From Lentinula raphanica (lineage: Eukaryota; Basidiomycota; Agaricomycetes; Agaricales; Omphalotaceae), in the NCBI GenBank assembly GCA_027919835.1, contig JANVFP010000012.1, forward strand, positions 992,001-1,056,000: a stretch of 64,000 nucleotides of DNA, given 5' to 3'. Both the position numbers and the translations under genes were made by a program. Positions 46,567 through 58,051 of the stretch are shown here, piece by piece. Under the pieces are notes generated by a model. It had not been told where the DNA came from. It made no database searches and worked only from the letters and a program-made list of their open reading frames with translations. Within the stretch, counting starts at the first letter, position 1. Every line of letters begins with the position of its first letter.

Positions 46567-49500
46567 TCAACTTTCTCCAAACATAATTTTGAGGTTTTCT
46601 ATGCTGTCCGGATCCTCTCTGTCCTTATCAGCTCCCCGGAAGGCCTCCTTCACCAGTGCCGTCTTTCGTTTCTGGATTTTCAATACCCGCCCCTCAATAG
46701 TGTTGTTCACCTAGTGGATGTAAAGTTAGAGGAGTGAATCGATACTGACTGGACCTACAATGTAGTGTTTGACATATACTGTCTTGTCCTGACCCAGACG
46801 ATGCACTCTGTCTATGGCTAGATTGCAGAGGGAAATCAGTACGAGGAATCGCTGGAAGCACATCCCTCAATACCTTGGTTCTCTGTTAGAAGAAAAGAGA
46901 CCGAACTATCATCAGGCTGCGCAAATGGCTTAGGATGGTAGCATAGTACCTGTTGCAGAGTTCCACCAACAATCCATCTAATTCCGGATTCAGTATATCT
47001 TCACTAGAAGGCTCGTGATAGGAGCGTACCATGAAGACGTAGTTCGCGGTGGTTAACTGAAACAATCATCGATCGTCAGTATTCGTCAGATTTGTATGAA
47101 GATGGAGGGCTTCACGTTTAGCCCGACTCCGCCTGCTTTCAAACTGATGCAAAGAATTTTTGGCCTGTTGGAGGTTTCTTTGAATGCTGTGATAACGCCA
47201 TGTCGTTTCTATTTTCATGTTAGCCAACCAGATATTTGCTATGCATAGTGTCAGGTTCGATATACATACCTTCACATCGAGCGTTCCATCATACCTGAAA
47301 TGATCAAGCTTTTCCCGTTCAAGAGCAGTTTCTATCAGATCAAGGAAGGATGTGAACTGCGAGAAGACAACCGCGCGGAAGGCCGGATTCGTTGAACGGA
47401 TTTGTTCTACAATGCATGCCTTCATCATGATACAGATAAGTTTACTATCAGCAGCACACATACGAAGATCATGTATAAGGGCAGTAAGCTTCGTTGACGA
47501 GGTGAAATCATTTCGACGTAGAACCATACTGGGTTGAGGATTTTGAGAGCTAGGAGCAGGACGTAGAACCTCAACGAGGTCTGTTTGCTAGATAGCGGCT
47601 GTATAATGAATATTCTTCGGTATGAATAAACATATTCACCTTGATAGGACCGCGAGAGCAGCTTGGACATTTCGTCTCCTCCCCCTTCATCTCACATGTT
47701 GCAATATATGTCGTGATACAATCTTTGCAGCTTCAAGAAAAATCCATTAGCACTTTCGTTTCATTCAGATATTATAGGATGAGACAGACCATTGATGCAG
47801 ACACTCTGGAACAAGCATGGGTATCTCCATTGCATCTAAACAGATAGGACATTCTGAAGGGCTTTCGGTCTGGTTATCGAGATTGTTGAGAACAGTTTCC
47901 GCGAACACGTTCGATTGTTCCTCGTTCTCAACAAAGTTCTTGATCATTTCATCAACGTCAACGATGCCATCTCCTGTAGGCGATAGAGCCCGCCCAACAT
48001 CCTCCGTGATCACGAGATGAGGATGCAGGACTGCTCGCCGAAGTCTGAGGGAAATTTGAACTGGGTCTAGAGCTAGTGTATTGATTCAACGACGGACATA
48101 CCTCATGAGCATGGCCAATATATGGGTATAGTTCTTGCTGAGAAGACCTTTTGCTCTGAGCCGATCAAATTTGCGCTTGGCCGAATCATATATGGAGTTG
48201 TAAATTTTGCGTTCCATTGGAGTGAATTCCAAAGTGTCGACAGTGATCTGGAACGGCGTTGCATCATTATCAAGAAAAAGATTCGATCACTACATCACGA
48301 ACCTCCTTGGGTGGTAATTCTACAATCTTCTTACCATTACTGTCAAGCATGTTCTTTTCTCGACGCAACAGAATAGATTCCAGAATGACTTGAACTATCT
48401 CTATCCCTTTGGGATCGCGCGCAAGGAATGGGAGGGTGATGAATCTGGGTTTCGTCAGTTTTCATAATGAATAACATAATACAATTGACGTACGAATTGA
48501 AGAAAGAGAATTCTGACCATGGCTTGAAATTCAAGAACTTACTAGATACATCATTTGGCACAGCTGAAGATTGCCGGAACACGAACGTTGACTCACAGCA
48601 GTGAAAACAAGTCTTCTAGCTTATTCACGATAGGTGTACCTTGGTACGACTATCAATCGGTGCACAAACAAGTCCACTGTCTGCTCACCAGTGACCGCCC
48701 ATCGTCTTCTGGCTCGAAGTGCATAGACAGCCTTAGCGGTTTTGCTGGTACGAGATTTGCAAGAATGTGCTTCATCTAGCACTACTCGTAGCCATTCCAC
48801 TGTATATTCGGAGCGATTCAGAGAACGCTCGTTGAACAAACTGAAGAATGATACCATCAAACACGGGCGAGCTGGATTTAGCGTGCTCAGAGGCCAAAGT
48901 ACCGTATGAGGTGATCACAATCTGGATAGGATTTGGGCGTCCCTTTTCCGAGTCCCCACCCTCTTCTAGAACAGTTTCCAGATCATCTCGATTTGGACCA
49001 TGCCAAACTAGGATTTTGACGGCCCCAGGTTTACTTGACCTCTCAATCTCTTCTGCCCATTGATCAATGAGCGATGTTGGGGAGACGATGAGTGTAGCTG
49101 TAGGCGGCGATGAAGGCTTGTCCTTCCTATTTTTTGCTGACCGAAAGGCATCATTGAGCTTGAGTTGCCGTTGTTTCAGTGTCAAGCCCTCGTCTATTGG
49201 TTCATCTGAACCAAGATTGGTATGTATGAGTGCACTTGACACGGTAGTCAATTTCATGCATTCTGAGAAAGAGATAGGGACCCGCACGATATCATGATGG
49301 TTTTACCCATTCCCACTATGCAAAGATCGATGAGTTCATGCAGGTTAAGATGGCATGTGAAGTGCCTACTTTCTACAGCAAGACATGACAAGAGAAAAAG
49401 AGATCAAACGAATTTCCGAGGAGAATTCAAAATCAACCCATTTACCGTCACTTAAGATTCGTTAGCATTTAGCTTGTTGACATAGAATGATCGAAACCTC

Positions 49501-51252
49501 ACGCCAATATACCTCCCCTACAATCATGTTCGGATCTGGGGAACTCAAGCGTCATCTCGCCAGAGTATGGATTGAGGTAGAAGAGTTTGTCGTCTGCAGT
49601 GAGATCTATGCAGCCTTGTTCAGGTTTCGTGGGGAAAGCATATCTGGCATAGGCGTTAGCTAAGTTATACCCAGAGGCAGACAATAACCTTACTCGCTCC
49701 ATAATGGATGCATGGAGTGAGCTTCCCGAGCATTCTTCTTCCCTGATTCAATCGAGTCCATCCAACTAGTGAGAGCTACATCAGCACCGCGACGAATCAC
49801 TATGACAAACAGGTACTCAACAATAGTGCTTGTTTTTGATAACCGCGCAACGTCAATGCAAATGACTCTGCGGGTTCCATCTCGTCCATTCCTTGATCAT
49901 GATGTTGCGCCCTATAACTGTCAAGATCATCATGAGTAGCAGGGCGAGTCTTGCTCACCGTTTATAGATTATATTCAGATCATTTTTTGATAGGTCCTCG
50001 CCGTCTTCAACTTCGATTTCTTCACCGTCGCCAACGAGCTCAACGTGCTTTTTCGGCTTTTTCGAAGCTTGTGTCCTTTGTAGAGTATCTTGTAACCGAC
50101 GTTCTGGTTTCTCTCCGTCCACTGCAACTCCAGCTTGGGGCCTAAGACCTACAACCTCGAACAGCTTCAGAACAGCGCCCTTGCGTTCTCTGAGGGCTTT
50201 CTCTTCCTCGGTCTCTAGGCCTTCCCGGAACATAATTGTGGGACGATCGTCGCTTCCTGTTGCACTGACTGGCGCAAACGCAGTACGAAGCAGATACACT
50301 TCGACCGAGACAATGAGATTGGCACCCGTTGTCAGTCTCGGAGGACAGTCAGTCATCTTCCCTCGCAATTCGATGACATCTGATGCCAGTGTTAGAATGT
50401 CATACGAAGCGAATGTAACGCGAAATATACGAACCGAGGTCCAATAACTTTGAAGTCCACCATGCAACTTCTTGTGGCAATCGTCCAAATTCTGACGAGA
50501 GAATTGACACATAGCGAAGGATGATGATTCAGAACGCGCTCACCGATGCCATTTTTGGTGACAAGCCGTACAATAGTATCGGCGGACTTCTTCTTCTGCG
50601 CCTTGGGAGGTTGTGTCTTGAGCATGGACGCGAGTGACATCTGCTTCTGGGCACCTTTCTGGTTCTGTTTGGTGCCAGCCTTGGCCTTTTCCTTTGAGTT
50701 CTTCTTTTCTGACTGCTTGGAATGATCAATGTCGCGCTCAATGTTGATGATATCGTCGGTTTTCACGTAGCCAGACCCGGAGATACTACTCCACGCGTGG
50801 GGTACAAGGAATTCCCCTATGTAGACTGGGAACTGAATATCATGAGGGTTTGGTGGAAGAGCGGGAGACAGACGACGTCTCTTCGCTGGGGGAATTTCTC
50901 TCTTCTTCGAAGGTTTGGGAACGGCATCGTCGTCAGAGTCCGAGGAGATGGAAATGTATTCAGACATCGTAGAGCTAGCGCTAACGCTAGATGCACGCGG
51001 AATATCCATGGTGATTGGGTCATCTAGGTCGAGAAACTCTTCATGAGTGCTGGGAGAGCTTCCTCTCTTCTGAGGTATCACCGAGATATCGTCTTCTTCG
51101 TCACTCTCCAGTGCTGGCAGAAAGAGCCTTTGTTGCTCGACGTGAGCGGAAGAGATTCCAGCCTCAGGCTCCATGGTGTCGGGCGCCATGAGTATGTCCT
51201 CATCGTCAGAGCCAGTGAAGAATAAAGGAGGCGCATCTTCAGAATCAGACAT
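46567..51252 (-). CDS. RAD5: RAD5-like DNA helicase / ubiquitin ligase (HIRAN-SNF2-RING)
   Basis: Nuclear SNF2-family ATPase with a RING; in yeast Rad5 polyubiquitinates PCNA and reverses stalled forks. Start MSDSEDAPP at 51252; end ENLKIMFGES at 46567. Order seen: acidic N-terminus; HIRAN-like part (YIGEFLVPHAWSSISG, IEFGRLPQEVAWWTSKLLDL); GYQKQALFWMDSIE; motif I DEMGMGKTIM; LIVSPTSLIDQWAEEI (Ia); VEWLRVVLDEAHSCKS (II, DEAH); WAVTGTPIVNKLEDLFS (III); RING CPICLDAMEIPMLVPECLH ... CKDCI ... CPSC; LKAGGVGLNL and WWNSATENQAIDRVHRLGQ (V, VI). The insertion of a RING between helicase halves is diagnostic of Rad5/Rad16/HLTF; HIRAN favours Rad5/HLTF. It is cut by more than 20 short introns; motif I is built from exons 49450-49446 (5 nt), 49372-49370 (3 nt) and 49315 onwards, and motif VI includes a 9-nt exon (46882-46874). 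I did not sum every exon. Confidence 0.92.
49370..49450 (-). other. Micro-exons (5 nt and 3 nt) encoding the Walker A motif
   Basis: On the minus strand the preceding exon ends ...GGT ATA TTG GC at 49503. Then come intron 49502-49451 (GTGAGG...TTAAG, 52 bp), exon TGACG (49450-49446), intron 49445-49373 (GTAAAT...TGTAG, 73 bp), exon AAA (49372-49370), intron 49369-49316 (GTAGGC...CATAG, 54 bp) and the exon TGGGAATGGGT... at 49315. Joined, they read I-L-A-D-E-M-G-M-G-K-T-I-M, the standard SNF2 motif I. Without the 3-nt exon the product reads ADVGMGKT and the intron would be 130 bp, unlike its neighbours. Confidence 0.75.
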
Positions 51253-51381
51253 CACGGTTACGAGCAGGAGACGCGAAAGAAAATTTGACGCGTCTTGACT
51301 TGAGCGGGACCGTGTGAAAACACGATAATTTCTCCTCTTGAGTCTCAGTCTGACCTTCAAGTTCATTTGCTTCCTCTAAAA
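51253..51381. promoter_or_regulatory. Bidirectional promoter, RAD5-like / CCT7
   Basis: Only 129 bp separate the two divergent starts, so the promoters overlap. The stretch contains gacgcgtcttgac at about 51288-51300. MCB-like ACGCGT is within it, an element bound by the G1/S factor MBF in yeasts and often found before DNA-replication genes; its use here is inference. Confidence 0.5.
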
Positions 51382-53330
51382 ATGCAACGCGGCCTGCCGA
51401 TGGTAAAGCAGATATCTCATTTGATCTGACCAGCTGCTCATACTATTAATGCTAGCAACCAACCGTGGTTGTCCTCAAAGAGGGCACAGACACTTCTCAG
51501 GGTAATCCCCAACTGTTATCCAACATTTCCGCTTGCCTTGCGATCGCCGAAACCCTGTCAAGTACTCTCGGTCCCCGAGGGATGGACAAGCTCATCGTGT
51601 CTGATCGCGGTGAAGCTCAGATTACCAACGATGGAGCAACTATTCTGAAACTACTGGACATCGTCCATCCTGCAGCGCGTGCTCTCGTTGACATTGCTCG
51701 TGCTCAAGATGCAGAAGTCGGCGATGGAACTACGAGTGTCGTATTGCTTGCTGCACAAATGCTCAAGGAAGTTAGAGGGTACATTGAAGAAGGTGTCAGT
51801 CCACATATCATCATGAAGGGATTCAGGAAGGCTTCCCAATTGGTGAGCAACATAAGATTTTCCCGGTCGTTCAGCTAGCTCATCCTTAACCAGGCAATAG
51901 ACAGAATAAAAGAGATCCAGGTCACAGTCGAAAAATCGGATCCAGAGTGCGTTTTCCTTGAATCTTCATCTTCCGCCGAAACACTAATACAACGCAGACG
52001 CTTCCGTTCTTTATTGCTGAAATGCGCATCAACATCGATGTCATCTAAACTCATCCATTCCGAAAAGCCTTTCTTCTCCAAAATGGTCGTCGATGCCGTT
52101 CAATGTCTCGACCAAGACGATCTCGATGAATCTCTCATCGGCGTGAAAAAAATCGCTGGTGGAGGGATGCAAGATTCCCTACTCATCAAAGGTGTTGCCT
52201 TCAAAAAGACTTTCACCTATGCTGGTGCAGAGCAACAGCCCAAATTTTTCAAAAATCCCCTCATCTTGTGCCTCAATGTTGAACTTGAACTCAAAGCGGA
52301 GAAGGACAACGCAGAAGTGCGGGTAGAGCATGTATCAGACTATCAGGCAATTGTGGATGCTGAATGGGAAATTATCTACCGGAAGCTGGAGGCTATCGAA
52401 CAAACAGGTGCCAAAGTCGTGCTTAGCAAGCTCCCAATTGGAGACCTCGCTACTCAGTACTTCGCCGATCGCGACATCTTCTGCGCAGGCCGCGTCGCTG
52501 CTGGAGATCTTCGTCGGGTAGTACAAGCTGTGGGTGGATCCATTCAATCAACCTGCTCGGACATTACCAGAGAACATCTTGGTACATGTGGTACTTTCGA
52601 AGAGAGACAGATCGGTGGCGAACGTTACAACCTGTTCGAACAGTGTCCTCAAGCTAAAACCTGCACACTAGTCCTCCGTGGCGGTGCTGAGCAGTTCATT
52701 GAGGAGGTAGAGCGAAGTTTACATGACGCTATCATGGTCGTGAAACGAGCTGTGAGGAACGGTGACGTTGTCGCGGGAGGCGGTGCCATTGAGGTGTGTT
52801 CAATTGTAATTACTTCTAGTGACAGCTAGCTGAATTCTAGACTTGAGATGGATATTTCCGCGCATGTCCGCAAGCATGCACTCGAGATACCTGGCAAACT
52901 TCAGCTAATCATGACCGCCTTTGCTAAAGCGCTTGAAATCATTCCAAGGCAGATCTGCGATAACGCTGGACTGGATTCAACTGATATTTTGAACAAACTC
53001 CGGATGAAGCATGCCCAAGGAGAAAAGTGGTTCGGCGTAGACGTCGATGGTGTTTCAGGCGTTCGCGACAATATGGATGCTTTTGTCTGGGAGCCTGCAC
53101 TTGTCAAATTGAACGCTATTAGTAGCGCAGCAGAGGCCGCTTCGCTGATTTTGAGCGTAGATGAAACTGTCAGAAATCCACAAAGCGAACAGGTATTCAA
53201 CACTTTCGTGCTCCTCATATACGTGTGCTGTAGCTCATTGTATTTGTAGCCAAATCCAGGACCTAAAGCTCCTCCGGGTACTGCTCAAAGAGCGTTGCGT
53301 GGAAGGGGTCGCGGTATGCCTCGACGGTGA
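51382..53330 (+). CDS. CCT7: Chaperonin CCT subunit eta (CCT7)
   Basis: Subunit of the cytosolic TRiC/CCT folding ring for actin, tubulin and others. Exons 51382-51402, 51456-51842, 51894-51946, 51998-52793, 52848-53192, 53250-53330; 1683 nt, 560 aa. Seen: [46 protein letters not shown] and [15 protein letters not shown] (ATP-binding group II chaperonin motifs), the apical domain [56 protein letters not shown] (second ATP part) and [26 protein letters not shown]...[17 protein letters not shown] is eta-specific. The C-terminus ends in a GRGRGMPRR tail. First exon is 21 nt. Confidence 0.96.
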
Positions 53331-53653
53331 TTCGGGTCAAGATATATCGAAGTCATGTGTCGTTTGCTCGACCTTGTAGAACATGCTCTGGTGAAATGAA
53401 ATGTAGCTGATCGTCGTCTCGTGCGTATTTAGGAAGTATAGAGCAGCAGCAAAAGAGCAATATTCATTCTCGGTTTGTCACACGGCCCCAATTTCCATGA
53501 ACACGAATGGCGCAATACCTTCTGCCTCGAACGCAATGGTTTACCACCACTTAAGAATAATATTGTTCAATTCTTTCTCATTACGATGCTCACTAATATA
53601 CGGACATGGAATAACCGTGGATACACTTTAGGTCGTCGCTTTTCTTCCTTATC
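53331..53653. other. Intergenic region upstream of the Dal5-type transporter
   Basis: 323 bp between the CCT7 stop and the next start on the same strand. No supported gene or element. Confidence 0.5.
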
Positions 53654-56252
53654 ATGACCACCATTCTCCCGATTTTGAAGCAATCGCCGCAACGAGGATC
53701 ATACGATGCCGACAAAGGCGAGCTCATATCTACGATCTCCTTCACTGAACAAAAGCCACCTCTTGGGGTTCTAGTGGATAATGGTGGTGGGGGGCTATGG
53801 GGTAGACTGAAGAAGTCTAATGTCGATCCTGATAGTGTTGCAACACAACCTTCGGTTTTTGATGATCCTTTCACTTGCGAAATTTATAGGCCACCCCTGC
53901 AATACGAGAATGCTCATAGATTTGATCCTGATGCGCGCTGGACCTGGAGAGAAGAAAAGGTATGTCGTCCAGAAGTCAGCACTGTGCCCTTCCTACTTCA
54001 TGCTTTACGTCCTTCCTAGTTTCTTGTGCGAAAAATCGATTGGCGGGTTATGCTATGGGCTGGGATTATGTTCTTCGCTCTCGATTTAGACAGGAACAAT
54101 ATATCGCAAGCAAACACCGACAACTTCTTGACGGACCTCCGCATGACCACTAATGACTACAACTTGGGCAATTCTCTCTTCAGAATTGCCTTCCTCATAG
54201 CAGGTACGTTCTTCAAATATTCGCATGTTTCAAGAGGTTTCTCACTTTTTCCCACAAGAGCTACCGTCCCAGCTGGTTTCGAAACGGTGATTTTATCATC
54301 TCAACTGTAGTACTCTACTCTCGATCTAAAGCTATGAGAAGAGTAGGCCCTGATGTGTGGATCCCAGCCCAGGTTTGTCTTTGCCCTATAACGTGAGAGC
54401 ATGTCTGATATTCATGTCACTCAGATGGTTGTATGGAGTGTAGTGGCATTGTGCCAATTTTGGTTGAACGGACGAGCCTCTTTCCTTCTTACAAGGTCAC
54501 TGCCTTTCTTCATGGAAGCCTATATCAATGAACTCTTCCTAACTATATTCTCTTAGATTTCTGCTTGGCTTTCTCCAGGGTGGTTTCATTCCGGATGTGG
54601 TCTTGTATCTTTCCTATTTCTATACCAAGACGGAATGTAAGTGTCCCAGTAGTATTCCAATTCTGGATATACTGATCCGTTCCCCGAAGTACCCATTCGT
54701 TTAGGTTTTTTCTGGGTCTCGAACTATATTGCTGTCATTGTGAGCGCGTTTCTGGCAACCGGTATCCTCAAATTGGACGGAGTTGGAGGACATGCTGGTT
54801 GGCGATACCTCTTCCTGATCGAAGGTGCCGGAACCCTCTTGGTTGGCATCTGTTCCTTCTTCTTGTTACCTCCGGGTCCCACGCAAACAAAGGCATGGTA
54901 CAGACCGAAAGGTTGGTTTACGGAACGGTAAGCTGGTTTAAATATCCAAGTTCGTAGCACAAAGGTTCAACTGAGTCAGCGAGGAGATTATATTAGTGAA
55001 TCGGTACGATTCCCTTCCGTCATTATCTTGGACGAATCACTCACAGGTACTTCGATAGCATTCTGCGGGATGATCCATCCAAAAGTGACATGCACAATCG
55101 ACAAGGCCTTTCTGTCCCTGCCATATGGAAAGCTTTGCGAGATTGGAGAATGTGGCCCCTGTATATACTTGGCTTAACGCACATGAGTGAGTCATGATAT
55201 CCATTGGCATATGTATTGAAATGAACCATGATCATTTGCCAGTTCCTGTTGGTCCTCCCCAAAATTATTTGACCCTTTCTCTCCGAAATCTCGGTTTCAA
55301 CACAACCCAATCAAACCTCCTCACTATCCCTTCCAGTGTTCTTGGCCTGCTCATGCTCCTCTTCTGTGTTTATCTGAGTGAGATCATTGACAGTCGCGTG
55401 TTCGCCACAATCATTCTTCAGCTATGGGCTCTGCCTCTCCTCATTGCACTATACACCTTCAATAGTCAAACATCGCAATGGGTATACTACGCCGTTGTTA
55501 CTCTCATCACTGGCTTTCCCTATGTGCATCCTATTCAGGTTGGATGGGCATCTAGAAATTCATATAGTGTCAGGACACGGTAAGCGCCATCATCCTCTCC
55601 ATACCTTCAAGACAATTGACAATCTCTACAGAACGATTTCTGCTAGGTAGGCTTGCTTTTCACGGACAACATAACTCTGACAAGAACTTTGGTCTGCCAG
55701 CGTCTACAACATGTTCGTGCAGGTACGTTCCGAGACTTCAACTCTGATGACACACCTATCTGACATTCAAGCACCAGGCGGGGGCAGTAGTATATGTAGG
55801 TTTTGTCAAGGACCATATCATAGTATCATTCAGAGTTCTGATCGAGCTGATCTCTCTAGGCCAATATATACCGGACAAAGGATGCAGTGAGCATATCTTT
55901 TTGCGTTGAAGGCATCTAATCTTACTATCGCTCTCAGCCACTGTGTACGTTTCCACCCTTTCCACCCTCGTCTGTAACCACAACACCATGACTTGTCCGT
56001 AGACAAACATGGCAATCGGGCCCTTATTGCAATCTGTTCCATGAATATAGTGCTCTATATCTTGACCTACTTCTTCTACAAGTATCTCAATAAACGACGA
56101 GATAGGATATGGAGTTCCTGGTCGAAAGAGGTCAGCCTCAATAACTCACGAAAAGATTAGGACACTGACAGGCACAACAGCGACAACAAGAGTATTTAGA
56201 AACAACGAAAGACGAAGGCAATCAACGACTGGACTTCAGATTTGCTTACTAG
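53654..56252 (+). CDS. MFS transporter, anion:cation symporter (Dal5/allantoate permease) family, 17 exons
   Basis: Plasma-membrane uptake carrier for small organic anions or vitamins. Exons: 53654-53959, 54020-54203, 54259-54286, 54342-54372, 54425-54495, 54557-54636, 54690-54927, 54980-55003, 55047-55186, 55243-55579, 55632-55646, 55701-55722, 55778-55795, 55860-55886, 55938-55944, 56003-56130, 56172-56252; 1737 nt, 578 aa. Family marks: [125 protein letters not shown], and the end LDFRFAY (segments given in part). Exon 15 is 7 nt and exon 11 is 15 nt; without exon 15 the last TM region loses frame. Substrate unknown. Confidence 0.9.
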
Positions 56253-56411
56253 AAATGATATCAGAACTTGAACGTTTTTCACTTAAGATATGTTTTCTAC
56301 TACATATCCATGTCGGGTGACAAGAGGTGGCATGGTGGATATATTTGAGATGCAGTAGCGGCGGTATTATACGTAGGCTAAAAGGCGAAGGGGAGTCCAT
56401 GCGCGTGTCAA

Positions 56412-57877
56412 TCAAGCTGTTATGGTTTTCTTTTCTGACGCTTTCTTCGCTCGGAACCTCGCACGCGTCTCTATGCGATTCAAGCGTTTCGTTTCACTGG
56501 CAACATCTAAAAACTTCGTCCCGACATCGATGAAATGTATGTCCGGTCGACCTTCTTTCGTGGCTACCTGAACAGGCTCCTTGGGTGTTTTTATCGTATC
56601 AGTGTCGGGGATGACAGGAAGGTATTTGCGAGCTTTCGACAGGGCAGCCTTCGCAGCTAACCGCTCGGCCGTTCGTCTACTTCGTTCAATTGATGCGGGC
56701 ACAGTAGCTTCCTACATTCGGCGTATGAGTGCTGCACAAGGACAGAACAAAACAATACTGACTCCGGCAAATTCAGGCAGGGACTCCCAGTACATTCTTT
56801 GATATCGTTGGCGAGCAGGATCATCTTTTGCGGCTTCTTCCATTAGATCTGCTTCATGAACGTCCCACCGTAATTCCAATTCTTCTTCAGTAGAGATTGG
56901 GTCTTCATTAGGAACACCAAGAAGCCTTTCCATTCCTACTACAAACCCAGTTTGCAATTGGTTTCCCTGTAAAACGATGAGCACTTGTAAAATAATCTCA
57001 AGGTTTGGGATATAAAATGATCAGATGGGGTTGTAGGTGTCTAACCAGTTTCTGGACGATGTAAGGGCGTCACAGAATTCTTCCGTATCGCGAATGAATG
57101 TATATCTCATCACGGACGGACGGCGTCGGAAATAAATGCTCACCTCCTAGCAGAAAATGATTTAGTAAGTATCTCGTTGTGAACGTGGAAAGGAGAATAT
57201 AGAAGGAATCAGGAATATAACAAGTTGTAACCATTAGGACGTCTTAAAGACTAATCGTTGAAGCATCATGGAAGAGAGGAAGAACGGCATAGGAATATAA
57301 CTCTGACCTTAACCCAATCAGCTTCCATGCCTTTCAAGCGTAAGATAGCATCCACACGGGCTAGACTGATGTGAAATCTTTGTGACAATGCACGAACACT
57401 ATTCTTCTCTGGGTCGAGCATGTAGAGTCTGTATATCTCGTTTCGCCGCTTGTCAGAGATTGGAGGTGGAGGACAGAAGGATTTATTGAGAGGAAACGGC
57501 TGCAGGCGAAAGTGAGAAGCGGGTGCAGTTTTTAAAAAAACAAGGTTGCATACCACACTACCACCCAACCAATTCCGTGGGGAAGCAAATTTGTACGCTG
57601 GAGCCGTGTCTCTCATGAACAATCTATATGATGTTTCAGCTGGTGCGGCGCTTTGGTCCTCAGCTGAAGGAGCACTTTCAGCTTCTGCCTCCATTGCTTC
57701 TGCGAGTTCTTCCTCCTGCGCGGCAAGCTCTGCTTCATGCTCGACTTCTTCGAGTGACGGAGGTTCTGGGCTAAGGTCTGAGAGAAGAGAAGGAGAGAGA
57801 CGCATGCCACGATAAAGACATGGTCGACGTTGAGGCCATATTCGTGGTTGAGCTCTGAACAAGCGTAGCAGAGACAT
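56412..57877 (-). CDS. Mitochondrial small-subunit ribosomal protein mS45 (Bot1/Mrps35-like)
   Basis: Exons 57877-57554, 57499-57308, 56966-56763 and 56711-56412; 1020 nt, 339 aa. The segment NKSFCPPPPISDKRRNEIYRLYMLDPEKNSVRALSQRFHISLARVDAILRLKGMEADWVK followed by LQTGFVVGMERLLGV is the hallmark of the fungal Bot1/Mrps35 family (quoted here to name the core: SVRALSQRFHISLARVDAIL). The N-terminus MSLLRLFRAQPRIWPQRRP is Arg-rich and suits a mitochondrial targeting peptide, which is why 57877 is chosen over the in-frame ATG at 57940. The C-terminus is basic. A candidate 3-nt exon GAG (57146-57144) with good splice sites may lie in the 341-bp intron and would add one Glu (VKEGNQLQTGF). Confidence 0.85.
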
Positions 57878-58051
57878 GTCCTCCGGAAAAAATTCGACCA
57901 AATTTTTGTGGCCGCAACCACGTGGTGTTAGCGCCGACAACTTGGGACGAGCGCTAATTTCTGCACAACCTCAGTTCAACCTTCACTCAAACTTTCATGT
58001 TTCTACTATCTGGATTCTGGATATTACACTCACAGCTCAACCTCGTACAGA
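57878..58051. promoter_or_regulatory. Bidirectional promoter, mS45 / eEF2 lysine methyltransferase
   Basis: 174 bp between divergent starts of two genes connected with translation. Promoter role inferred from the arrangement. Confidence 0.45.
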
